Part shown: piece after piece, positions 1 through 7,406 of the stretch
Position numbering within the stretch: the stretch's first letter is position 1
Layout: every line of letters starts with the position of its first letter
Assembly: GCF_027922005.1 (NCBI RefSeq)
Contig: NZ_BSEV01000012.1
Location: forward strand, 185,440-249,439
DNA length: 64,000 nt
DNA from: Streptosporangium carneum
GTDB lineage: Bacteria; Actinomycetota; Actinomycetes; Streptosporangiales; Streptosporangiaceae
Direction: 5' to 3'
Notes under the pieces: model-generated
The model's database searches: none
Told to the model about the DNA's origin: nothing
What the model saw: the letters and a program-made list of their open reading frames with translations, nothing else
Position numbers and translations under genes: made by a program

Positions 1-48
1 AGGCGGCGGCGCCGTTCTGGCTCCGCGCCTCGAATCCCGATAAGGACT
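1..48 (+). CDS. 3' end of an upstream gene (partial)
   Basis: One plus-strand frame reads a short tail ending in ASNPDKD and stops with TGA at 46-48, five bases before the next ATG. That spacing is typical of a tightly packed operon, so I take it as the C-terminus of the preceding gene. A second frame is also open until a TAA at 41-43, so the frame is not certain. Nothing can be said about its function from this stub. Confidence 0.35.
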
Positions 49-52
49 GAGG

Positions 53-736
53 ATGGCGGAGGAGGGCAACCGGCGGGGCGTCGTCTTCGCGGTGCTGGTC
101 GCGATGCTCGCACTGGTCGGCGTCTACCTGACCATGTGGCCGGACTCCGGCGGCGAGGAGAACACCGCCGCCGGGCCGGCCGGGGTGAGCCGTACCGTGC
201 TCGAGGCGCAGGGGAACCCCGAGGCGCAGGGGAACCCCGAACCCCCGCGTCCGGCCGCGACGGCCAGCAACGCGCCGTTCGACGTCTACTCCTACCTGCC
301 GATGACCAAGCAGGAGCTGGCCGCCTCCGCCGACTACGCCCGGCGGTTCACCGCCGACTACGGCACCTACAGCTACGACGAGGAGCCCGCCGACTACGGT
401 GACCGCCTGAGGGGATACACCACCGCCGAGTTCGCCGAGGTGCTGCTGCGCATCGTCACCTCGCCCGGCACCGTCGAGAAGAACGCGGCCGACCAGGTGG
501 TCTCCGTCGGGACGGCGAAGGTGAAGGAGATCCGGCAGATCCAGAAGACCTCCGTGGTCTTCGTGGTCACCGGCACCCAGACCGTCACCGCCAAGAGCGG
601 GACCAGGCAGCAGACGGCCGACTACGCCGTGACGCTCGTCGCGGTCGGCGCCGACTGGCGGGTCCACGACCTGCAGCCCGCGGACTCCGGGCAGGACGGG
701 GACGACGACTCCGCCCAGGCCGGCGAGGTCGGCTGA
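53..736 (+). CDS. Membrane-anchored NTF2-like accessory protein, T4SS-like cluster
   Basis: A 227-residue protein with one N-terminal membrane segment (about residues 9-27). A low-complexity Ala/Pro/Glu stretch with the duplicated motif EAQGNPEAQGNPE follows, then a soluble domain of alternating strands (about 95-210) ending in an acidic tail. The soluble part looks like the NTF2-like fold of conjugation accessory proteins such as TcpC/VirB8 relatives; this is fold-level inference, not a sequence match. Its TGA overlaps the ATG of the wall-hydrolase gene, so the two are translationally coupled. That pairing is common at the end of actinobacterial type IV secretion-like gene sets. Confidence 0.6.
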   Translation: MAEEGNRRGVVFAVLVAMLALVGVYLTMWPDSGGEENTAAGPAGVSRTVLEAQGNPEAQGNPEPPRPAATASNAPFDVYSYLPMTKQELAASADYARRFTADYGTYSYDEEPADYGDRLRGYTTAEFAEVLLRIVTSPGTVEKNAADQVVSVGTAKVKEIRQIQKTSVVFVVTGTQTVTAKSGTRQQTADYAVTLVAVGADWRVHDLQPADSGQDGDDDSAQAGEVG

Positions 737-1821
737 TGGGTGACAGAAAGGTCCGTCTCGCGCTGATCGTGGCCGTCACGGGCCTGTGCCTGCTGACGCT
801 GAGCATGGCGCCGATGCTGATGGTCGGCTCGTTCCCCTCCTTCACCGGAGGCAGCCTGCCCGACTGCGACGACACGGCCCAGACCGTGTCGGACCAGTCG
901 GAGACCGCGACCTCGGACATCCCGGCCGACTACCTCGAGCTGTACCGCGAGAGCGGCAAGAAGATCGGCGTGCAGTGGAACGTGCTCGCCGGGGTCGGCA
1001 AGCGGGAGACCGACCACGGGCGCTCGACGCTTCCCGGGGTCAGCAGCGGCACCAACTACGCCGGGGCCGCGGGGCCGATGCAGTTCCTGGTCAGCACCTG
1101 GGGCGGGAAAACGAAGATCAAGATTCCGTCGACGTTCAACGGTTACGCCTCGGACGGCGACGGCGACGGCTGGGCGGACATCTACAACCCGGCGGACGCC
1201 ATCCTGGGCGCGGCGAAGATGCTCAAGCGCAACGGCGCGCCGGAGGACGTGCGCCGTTCGCTGTTCGTCTACAACCGGGCCTGGTGGTACGTCGACCAGG
1301 TCATGGAGATCGCCGAGAGGTACGCCAAGGACGGCGAGGTCGGCGTGCCCCCGGACGCCGAGGGGGCCTGCGACGAGCCCCTGCTGGAGGCCGCGCCCTC
1401 CGGCACGGTCTCCGGGATCCTGGAGTACGCCCTGGCCCAGCGCGGCAAGCCGTACCTGTGGGGCGGCACGGGACCCGACGCCTACGACTGCTCCGGGATC
1501 ATCTACATGGCCTACCGGAGCGTCGGCCTGACCATCCCGCGCACCACCTTCGGGCAGTGGCCCTTCGGGGTGCGGGTCCCCGAGGGGGAGGAGCAGGCGG
1601 GCGACCTGGTCTTCTTCAACTCCGGTCCGGGAACGGGCGTCGACCGTCCGGGCCACGTCGGCATGGTGGTCTCGCCGGGCAAGATGGTCGAGGCCAGATG
1701 CCGTCTGTGCGGGCCGATCAAGGTCACCTCCTACAAGGAGCGCACCGGCATCGTCGGTTTCACCCGTCCGTTGCAGAATCCCCAGATCCTCGCACAGCTC
1801 AAATTGAAGGAGCAGGGCTGA
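736..1821 (+). CDS. Bifunctional lytic transglycosylase / NlpC-P60 peptidase
   Basis: A 361-residue exported wall hydrolase. An N-terminal hydrophobic segment (about 7-31) serves as signal or anchor. Residues 75-200 are an SLT-like domain, with the presumed catalytic Glu in GKRETDHG and the conserved AAGPMQFLVSTW stretch. Residues 225-350 are an NlpC/P60 domain, with nucleophile Cys in YDCSGI (about 252) and His in GHVGMV (about 305). It should cut both glycan strands and stem peptides of peptidoglycan. The start overlaps the upstream stop (TGATG). Such enzymes open the wall for conjugation or secretion machinery, but a role in wall turnover is equally possible. Confidence 0.85.
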   Translation: MGDRKVRLALIVAVTGLCLLTLSMAPMLMVGSFPSFTGGSLPDCDDTAQTVSDQSETATSDIPADYLELYRESGKKIGVQWNVLAGVGKRETDHGRSTLPGVSSGTNYAGAAGPMQFLVSTWGGKTKIKIPSTFNGYASDGDGDGWADIYNPADAILGAAKMLKRNGAPEDVRRSLFVYNRAWWYVDQVMEIAERYAKDGEVGVPPDAEGACDEPLLEAAPSGTVSGILEYALAQRGKPYLWGGTGPDAYDCSGIIYMAYRSVGLTIPRTTFGQWPFGVRVPEGEEQAGDLVFFNSGPGTGVDRPGHVGMVVSPGKMVEARCRLCGPIKVTSYKERTGIVGFTRPLQNPQILAQLKLKEQG

Positions 1822-1834
1822 CACAATCAGGCCC

Positions 1835-2227
1835 ATGGACAAGGTCGTTGTGGGAGCCGCGATCGTCGACGGCGGCGGCAGACTGCTCGCCGCCCAGCGC
1901 GCCGACCCTCCCGAGCTCGCCGGTGGATGGGAGTTCCCCGGGGGAAAGGTCGACCCGGGGGAGGATGACCGTACGGCGCTGATCCGGGAGTGCCAGGAGG
2001 AGCTCGGCGTCATGGTCGAGGCGGGGGAGCAGGTCGGTGGTGACTGGCCGCTGGCGGACGGATACGTGCTCAGGGTTTGGCTGGCGGAGATCGTGGAAGG
2101 AGAGCCCGAGGCCAAGGAACACCTGGACCTGCGCTGGCTGGCCAGGCACGAGCTGTACGACGTGCCGTGGCTGCCCGCCGACCTGCCGATCGTGCGAGCC
2201 GTACAAGGTCAGCTCGACGGCGGTTGA
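1835..2227 (+). CDS. NUDIX hydrolase, MutT-like
   Basis: A 130-residue NUDIX protein. The box is complete: GGKVDPGED followed by RECQEELGV, matching GX5EX7REUXEEXGU, so magnesium binding should be intact. The N-terminal KVVVGAAIVDGGGRLLAAQR and the short length resemble MutT-type 8-oxo-dGTP diphosphatases that clean the nucleotide pool, but substrate cannot be fixed from sequence. It starts 13 bases after the wall-hydrolase stop and may be cotranscribed, although the function is unrelated. Confidence 0.85.
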   Translation: MDKVVVGAAIVDGGGRLLAAQRADPPELAGGWEFPGGKVDPGEDDRTALIRECQEELGVMVEAGEQVGGDWPLADGYVLRVWLAEIVEGEPEAKEHLDLRWLARHELYDVPWLPADLPIVRAVQGQLDGG

Positions 2228-2303
2228 TCGGTTACAGAGTGTGACATAAAAGCACTGGACGTGTTGTTGTCGCGTGTCCGTATCGGGGGATCGGGGAAAT
2301 GCG

Positions 2304-4406
2304 GTGACCGGATGGTGGCGGCGTGCCCGCGTCGCGTCGGCGATGGGGGCGGGAACGCTCGTTCTGGGCGGGGGATCGGCGGTGTACGCGATCGGGACGA
2401 TCGAGCCCGCCGAAGCGCCGTCGAGCCTGGGGGGAGCGTCGGACCCGGGAGGGACGTCGAGCCTGGGAGGGACGTCGAGCCTGGGGGGAGCGTCGGACCT
2501 GGGAGGGGCGGAGAGCCTCGTCTCGTGGTCGCGGCGCGCCCGCGCCGGTGACGTGGTCCGGCTCAGGGTGTGGCTGCGCGGACCGGGAAGCGACGCGCGA
2601 CTGGTGGTCGCGACGACGCCCGCCGCCACGTTCAGAGGCGTCGACTGTCCCTCCGCGACGGGCGACCGGCGGCCGGTCAGGAGTGACCAGCGAGTGTGCG
2701 CCGTGGGAGAGGTCGGCGCGCGCACCCCGGTGGACGTGCTGCTCGCCGCGCCCGTGGACGACCGGGTTGTCGAGGTGACCGCGGTGGCGCGGATGCTCAC
2801 CCCCGAGGGGGAGTGGACCACCCAGACGGCCAGGACCATGGTCGAGGCGGGAGCGGAGGCGTTCGCGGCACGCGAGGCGGGAGCGGGGGAACTCGACGCG
2901 GAGACGGCCGGGGTGAGGGCGGAAGCGGCCGAGGCTGAAGCGGCCAACGGGGGGACGGAATCGGCGGAATCGGCGGAGACAGCCAAAGCGGGGACGGCCA
3001 CGGTGGAAGCGGCCGAGGTGGGGTTGGTCGAGGTGGAAGCGGTCACTGTGGGGACGGCCGAAGGCGAGGAGGGGCGGGGACAGGAGCGGCAGGCCGGTTC
3101 CGTGGTGCCCCGCCCCGCACCGGGCGTGTTCCCGGCTCCTTCCGGCGCGCTGTCCCCGGCCTCCGGAATGCCTTCGGGCGCCTCAGGCGCCTCCGACCTC
3201 TCGGGCTCGCTTCCCGGGACCTCTGACGCTTCAGGCGCGATCCCCGAGGCCCCTGGCGTGATCCCTGAGACGCCGGACGCGCCCCTTGGGGCACCGGGCG
3301 TGATCCATGGGACGCCGGGCACGGGCTCCAGGGCCTCCTTCGAGGCTTCGGGGGCGGCAACGACCTCCTCCCTGCCCACAACGCCTCCCGACGCGTCTCC
3401 AGCGGGGAAGGTCGCGGCTTCCAGCGCTCCTCTCACGGAAGGCGGCGCGGTCTCCGGTACGGCTTCGCCGCAGACCGAAGAGAAGGTGGGGCCGTTCACG
3501 TCGTCGAACCTGTGGGTGCTCGCGATCCTGGAAGGGACGGGCGTCCCGGAGGACACGGGGGTCATCGGCGAGCCCGAGGCGCATGAGGATGCGAGGATCG
3601 TGGGAGAGCCCGCGGAGTCTGAGGAGCCGGGGAGCATCGGCGGTCCAGAGGCGCAGGAGGACGCGGGGGTCATCGGCGAATCCGAGGCGCATGAGGATGC
3701 GAGGATCGTGGGAGAGTCCGGGGCGTCTGAGGAGCCGGGAGTCATCGGCGAGCCAGAGGCGCACGAGGACACGGGGGTCATCGGCGAGCCAGAGGCGCAT
3801 GCCGTACCGCTCGCGTCCGGACAGGGACCCGCTCCTGCGCCCTGTGAAGAAGCCCCGGTGCACGGGAAGTCCCAGGAGTCCGGCACGGTGCCGCAGACCT
3901 CGGCCGAGGAGCCGACGGCGGCCGCGTGGCCTGCGATCGGGGAGCCGACGGCGGCCGCGCGACCCGTGCCCCGGCCGTTCACATCGCTCAAGCCGCTCGC
4001 CGAGCAGGAAAGGTCTCGCGGGCAGGTCCCCGGTCCCGCTGTCGCACGACGGGGAACGGTCACGCCTTCCGAACCGCTTGTGCCCCCCGCCTCCACGGAA
4101 TTGTCCGGATCCGGACAGGGAGCGCAGCTATGGGACGACCCCGGCCTGCGGATGCCGATGGCGGCCCCCGTGCCCGCCGTGTCACCGCTCACCTCGGTCA
4201 TGGCGGACTCCCAGCCGTTGGGCGCGCCACTCCCGCGTGACCTGGACGGGCCTGGCCAGGAGATCGAGCAGGCGGCTCTGTCGGGGCCGTCCTTGACAGG
4301 GGCGAGTGGATTTCCCACGGTCGGAGCCGCGGTCGGCGGACTGCTGGGTCTGCTCTGGCTACAGGCGCGAATTCAACGCAGGCGCGGGTCGCGAGCTGTG
4401 TTGTGA
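2304..4406 (+). CDS. Low-complexity cell-surface protein with terminal membrane helices
   Basis: About 700 residues with no recognised domain. A basic N-terminus and hydrophobic segment (about 8-30) look like a signal peptide. A glycine/serine repeat (SLGGT/SLGGA units) and a short beta-like region (about 75-180) follow. The remaining 450 residues are Ala/Glu/Pro-rich. At 3555-3810 there is a 108-bp repeat coding for GVIGEPEAHED/ARIVGE units. A C-terminal hydrophobic segment (VGAAVGGLLGLLWLQARI) and a basic tail suggest an anchor of LPXTG type without a visible LPXTG. I chose the GTG at 2304 because a GGGGA sequence lies just upstream; GTG 2274 is in frame too. Probably a wall-spanning stalk; unrecognised family. 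Confidence 0.55.
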   Translation: MTGWWRRARVASAMGAGTLVLGGGSAVYAIGTIEPAEAPSSLGGASDPGGTSSLGGTSSLGGASDLGGAESLVSWSRRARAGDVVRLRVWLRGPGSDARLVVATTPAATFRGVDCPSATGDRRPVRSDQRVCAVGEVGARTPVDVLLAAPVDDRVVEVTAVARMLTPEGEWTTQTARTMVEAGAEAFAAREAGAGELDAETAGVRAEAAEAEAANGGTESAESAETAKAGTATVEAAEVGLVEVEAVTVGTAEGEEGRGQERQAGSVVPRPAPGVFPAPSGALSPASGMPSGASGASDLSGSLPGTSDASGAIPEAPGVIPETPDAPLGAPGVIHGTPGTGSRASFEASGAATTSSLPTTPPDASPAGKVAASSAPLTEGGAVSGTASPQTEEKVGPFTSSNLWVLAILEGTGVPEDTGVIGEPEAHEDARIVGEPAESEEPGSIGGPEAQEDAGVIGESEAHEDARIVGESGASEEPGVIGEPEAHEDTGVIGEPEAHAVPLASGQGPAPAPCEEAPVHGKSQESGTVPQTSAEEPTAAAWPAIGEPTAAARPVPRPFTSLKPLAEQERSRGQVPGPAVARRGTVTPSEPLVPPASTELSGSGQGAQLWDDPGLRMPMAAPVPAVSPLTSVMADSQPLGAPLPRDLDGPGQEIEQAALSGPSLTGASGFPTVGAAVGGLLGLLWLQARIQRRRGSRAVL

Positions 4407-4413
4407 AACAGGC

Positions 4414-4441
4414 TTTGCTGTTACTTTTACCCGACTAGTAT
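4414..4441 (+). promoter_or_regulatory. Possible sigma-70-type promoter
   Basis: TTTGCT at 4414-4419 and TAGTAT at 4436-4441 are separated by 16 bp in an unusually AT-rich gap before the gene at 4489. A pair of TTGACT hexamers (4446-4456) lies just downstream but has no well-spaced -10. Placement is by eye only. Confidence 0.3.
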
Positions 4442-4488
4442 TTCCTTGACTTGACTCGCCATGTATAGGGAATTCTCGGAGGGCACCG

Positions 4489-6369
4489 GTGACCCGATCA
4501 CGGCGTGCGGCAGCTGTCTCCGCCGTTCTCATGTCGGTGGGACTTTGCGGTGGAGTGTTGCTCTTCGCCACACCGTTCACCACCGCGCCTCCAGCGGACG
4601 CCGTCGCCAAGCTGGCTGCCGCGAACCCCTCCGAGGTCCCCGGGTGCGACGTGGACCCCTCGGCGCCGTGTGAGGAGCAACCGACGCCGGTCGTCACCGT
4701 CACGGTGACCCAGGACCCCGGTGATCCCACCCCTCCTCCCGCCTCTCCGGTGCCGCAGAAGACGGTCACCACCACGGTCACCGTGCCGCCGAAGACCACG
4801 GCCCCCAAGCCGCGCAAGACGAAGACCGTGCAGGCGACCGTGCCTCCGGCGGTGCCCACTACGGCTCCGGTGCAGCCTCCGGTGCAGCCGCCGACCTCCA
4901 CCCCCCTCGTTCCTCTCCCCGAGGAGACGGCCGCGCCGACGCCGAGCGAGGAGGAGCCGGTGTTCCCCGGCACCGAGGAGGTCCAGCCGACGCCCACCCC
5001 CGTTCCGAGCGCCTCGTCGGAGCCGACCGGAAGCGCCACGTTCGAGGACGCGGGGCCGACCTCGGTGCCCTACGAGATCCGCAACGCGGGTTCCGACTTC
5101 AACGCCCCCGAGCTGAGCCGTCAACTCGGCATCCCCGCGCTGATCCTGGTGCTGCTGGTGCTGTTCGCCGTGCTGATCTTCGAGGGCAGGCTGCGCCGCA
5201 TGGCCCACGCGTCCGCCGTCCGCAGGGCCGGTCCCCGTCCCCAGGGTCATCCCGGTGGTTTCGTCGACCCGGTGACCTATCCCCCCGGCGCCGCGTACGC
5301 GCCCGCGCCGGGTTTTCCACCCACGGTCTACCAGGGCGGCACGGCCTACGCGCCGATCATCAGCTTCGTCCCCATGCACATGTACGGCCCCGGCCACCCC
5401 GAGGGCTACGCGCCCGAGCAGCACGTCCAGCCGTACGAGCAGCCGACGGCCCACATGCCCGCGCCAGGTCACGACCAGCCGACCGGTCACGCCGACCAGC
5501 AGTACGGCAGGCCTCCGGCGGATCACGAATGGTCGCCGTACGGCCTCGCGGGCCAGGACGCCCAGCAGACCTCCTTCCACGACCCGGGCGCGGCGCAGTC
5601 CCCGCAGGGAGCCTTCCCCCATGGGCCCGCAGAGTTCCCCACGGGCCCGACACAGGGCTCCGGCGGTCCGTTGCCGCAGGGGCCCGGCGGGTTCCCCGGT
5701 GGTCCGTTGTCGCAGGGGCCTGGTGGGTTCTCCGGTGCTTCTTCGCCGGGCACTGGGGAGTTCCCCGGTCCGGTGCCGCAGGGGCCCGGTGAGTTCCCGG
5801 GAGCGCCGTTCCCGCAGGAGCCGCCGCGTTCCGGTGGACAGGCGGGGGAGGTCTTCCCCGAAGGACCGGGACAGCGACCTGGCGACCTCTTCCAGCCCGG
5901 CTTCCCCGAGGGACCCGGCGGGTTCCCCGGCGGCCCGTTGTCACAGGGGCCGGGGGGCTTCCCTGGCGGTCCGTTGCCGCAGGGGCCCGGCGGGTTCCCC
6001 GGTGGTCCGTTGTCGCAGGGGCCGGGTGGGTTCTCCGGTGCTTCTTCGCCGGGCACTGGGGAGTTCCCCGGTCCGGTGCCGCAGGGGCCCGGTGAGTTCC
6101 CGGGAGCGCCGTTCCCACAGGAGCCGCCGCGGAACCGTCGTCCCTTCGGGCTGGAGCCGCTTCCCGGCACCAAACCCAAGCCGTCGAAGTCCGCTTCTCC
6201 CGAGGTCTCGCAGGAGCCCCCGAAGCCTCGCCGCCCCTTCGGCCTCGAGCCGCTTCCCGGCACCAAGCCGAAGTCGGACTCTTCCGACGAACACGGTGGG
6301 ACGGCGGTCTATCCCCTTCCCGGCCATGACGGCAAGAAGAAGCGCGGCCTGTTCCGTCGCTCCAAGTAG
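4489..6369 (+). CDS. Pro/Gly-rich repeat membrane protein
   Basis: A 626-residue protein starting at GTG 4489 behind GGAGGG. Parts in order: an N-terminal hydrophobic segment (about 11-30); an extracytoplasmic Thr/Pro/Val-rich stalk (about 50-195); a strong membrane helix LGIPALILVLLVLFAVLIFEG (about 210-230) with a basic flank; then a long cytoplasmic Tyr/Pro/Gly/Gln region. The tail holds roughly ten PGGFPGGPLSQG-type units and two copies of RRPFGLEPLPGTKPK near the end. If the first segment is not cleaved, both ends are cytoplasmic. I do not recognise the family. The cytoplasmic repeats resemble disordered, self-associating tails; this is inference. It follows another low-complexity surface protein. 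Confidence 0.6.
   Translation: MTRSRRAAAVSAVLMSVGLCGGVLLFATPFTTAPPADAVAKLAAANPSEVPGCDVDPSAPCEEQPTPVVTVTVTQDPGDPTPPPASPVPQKTVTTTVTVPPKTTAPKPRKTKTVQATVPPAVPTTAPVQPPVQPPTSTPLVPLPEETAAPTPSEEEPVFPGTEEVQPTPTPVPSASSEPTGSATFEDAGPTSVPYEIRNAGSDFNAPELSRQLGIPALILVLLVLFAVLIFEGRLRRMAHASAVRRAGPRPQGHPGGFVDPVTYPPGAAYAPAPGFPPTVYQGGTAYAPIISFVPMHMYGPGHPEGYAPEQHVQPYEQPTAHMPAPGHDQPTGHADQQYGRPPADHEWSPYGLAGQDAQQTSFHDPGAAQSPQGAFPHGPAEFPTGPTQGSGGPLPQGPGGFPGGPLSQGPGGFSGASSPGTGEFPGPVPQGPGEFPGAPFPQEPPRSGGQAGEVFPEGPGQRPGDLFQPGFPEGPGGFPGGPLSQGPGGFPGGPLPQGPGGFPGGPLSQGPGGFSGASSPGTGEFPGPVPQGPGEFPGAPFPQEPPRNRRPFGLEPLPGTKPKPSKSASPEVSQEPPKPRRPFGLEPLPGTKPKSDSSDEHGGTAVYPLPGHDGKKKRGLFRRSK
5662..6131 (+). repeat. 167-bp direct duplication inside a coding repeat
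   Basis: Positions 5662-5828 and 5965-6131 are nearly identical and lie 303 bp apart, an exact multiple of three. The duplication therefore adds 101 codons without breaking the frame. It codes for the PGGFPGG/PGEFPGA block of the membrane protein and probably arose by slippage or unequal recombination. Confidence 0.8.
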
Positions 6370-6438
6370 TCGGTTCTCTGACCGGAGACGCTCCCGGGTC
6401 GCGCGCCGCTCACCGGCGCCGACCCGCTCGGCGCCGCC

Positions 6439-6572
6439 GCTCGCCGTACCGGCGCGGTGGTTGACCGTGGGGTGTGGTGTTTCGGCGGTGGCCGTGTGTG
6501 GGTTGGTGGCGCGGCTCGCCGTACCGGCGCGGTGGCTGTCCGTGGGGTGTGGTGTTTCGGCGGTGGTCGTGC
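6439..6572. repeat. 75-bp-period direct repeat in intergenic DNA
   Basis: Two copies, 6439-6497 and 6514-6572, share about 59 bp beginning GCTCGCCGTACCGGCGCGGT with three or four mismatches. They lie in the convergent gap after the Pro/Gly-rich protein and before the end of sdhB. No gene is evident in 6370-6597. Confidence 0.65.
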
Positions 6573-6597
6573 GTGGTGGGGAAGGGCTTGTACGTGC

Positions 6598-6635
6598 GGC
6601 GGCGCCGGTCACGGGGGGATGTGACCGGCGCCGCC
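6598..6635 (-). terminator. Intrinsic-type terminator after sdhB
   Basis: A perfect 15-bp stem (GGCGGCGCCGGTCAC pairing with GTGACCGGCGCCGCC) around an 8-base loop, ten bases beyond the sdhB stop. No long U-run follows, as is usual in actinomycetes. It can serve both strands of this convergent junction. Confidence 0.75.
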
Positions 6636-6644
6636 TGGGGAGGG

Positions 6645-7406
6645 TCAGCTCTTCGAGCTGGACCTCTTGAAGATCTTGTTGCCGAGCCAGACCAGCGGGT
6701 CGTACTTGCGGTCGACGACTCGCTCCTTCATCGGGATCAGCGCGTTGTCGGTGATCTTGATGTGCTCGGGGCAGACCTCGGTGCAGCACTTGGTGATGTT
6801 GCAGTAGCCGAGGCCGTGCTCCTCCTGCGCGGCGTCCTTGCGGTCGGCGACGTCGTAGGGGTGCATGTCCAGCTCGGCGATCCGCATCAGGAAGCGCGGA
6901 CCGGCGAACTCGGGCTTGTTCTCCTCATGGTCACGGATCACGTGGCAGACGTTGTTGCACATGAAGCACTCGATGCACTTGCGGAACTCCTGGGACCGCT
7001 CGACGTCGATCTGCTGCATGCGGTACTCGCCCGGCTGCACGTTCGCCGGAGGGGTGAAGGACGGGATCTCGCGTGCCTTCTGGTAGTTGAAGGACACGTC
7101 CGTGACCAGGTCCTTGATCACCGGGAACGTCCGCATGGGCGTCACCGTGATCGTCTCGTCCTCCGAGAAGGTGGACATCCGGGTCATGCAGCCGAGCTTC
7201 GGCTTGCCGTTGATCTCCATGGAACACGAGCCGCACTTGCCCGCCTTACAGTTCCAGCGGACCGCGAGGTCGGGCGCCTGGGTGGCCTGGAGCCTGTGGA
7301 TGATGTCGAGGACGACCTCGCCCTCGTTCACCTCGACGGTGAAGTCCTCGAGCTTGCCCTCGCCGCCCTCGCCGCGCCACACGCGGAATTTCGCCTTGTA
7401 ACTCAT
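6645..7406 (-). CDS. sdhB: Succinate dehydrogenase iron-sulfur subunit (Sdh1-type)
   Basis: A 253-residue electron-transfer subunit of succinate:quinone oxidoreductase. The N-terminal ferredoxin domain has the [2Fe-2S] ligands in CKAGKCGSC with a downstream C in KLGC. The C-terminal domain carries CIECFMCNNVC and CNITKCCTEVCPEH for the [4Fe-4S] and [3Fe-4S] clusters. The start at 7406 overlaps the sdhA stop (ATGA), which discards a long spurious upstream extension. Last gene of a C-A-B operon, followed at once by a strong hairpin. The trimeric gene order and sequence style match the mycobacterial Sdh1 group. Confidence 0.93.
   Translation of the reverse strand: MSYKAKFRVWRGEGGEGKLEDFTVEVNEGEVVLDIIHRLQATQAPDLAVRWNCKAGKCGSCSMEINGKPKLGCMTRMSTFSEDETITVTPMRTFPVIKDLVTDVSFNYQKAREIPSFTPPANVQPGEYRMQQIDVERSQEFRKCIECFMCNNVCHVIRDHEENKPEFAGPRFLMRIAELDMHPYDVADRKDAAQEEHGLGYCNITKCCTEVCPEHIKITDNALIPMKERVVDRKYDPLVWLGNKIFKRSSSKS

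Noticed and set aside
1799..4318. Long minus-strand open frame (about 839 codons) opposite the low-complexity surface protein
   Set aside because: It mirrors the repeats of the plus-strand gene. Its SGSPMTPVSS-type repeats are the complement of GVIGE codons, and it runs through the NUDIX neighbourhood without a ribosome site.
4446..4469. TTGACT/TATAGG promoter
   Set aside because: Spacing is only about 12 bp, too short for a sigma-70-type promoter.
5523..6266. Minus-strand Gly/Pro-rich frame resembling collagen
   Set aside because: It is the complement of the PGGFPGG repeats in the plus-strand membrane protein; no start signal.
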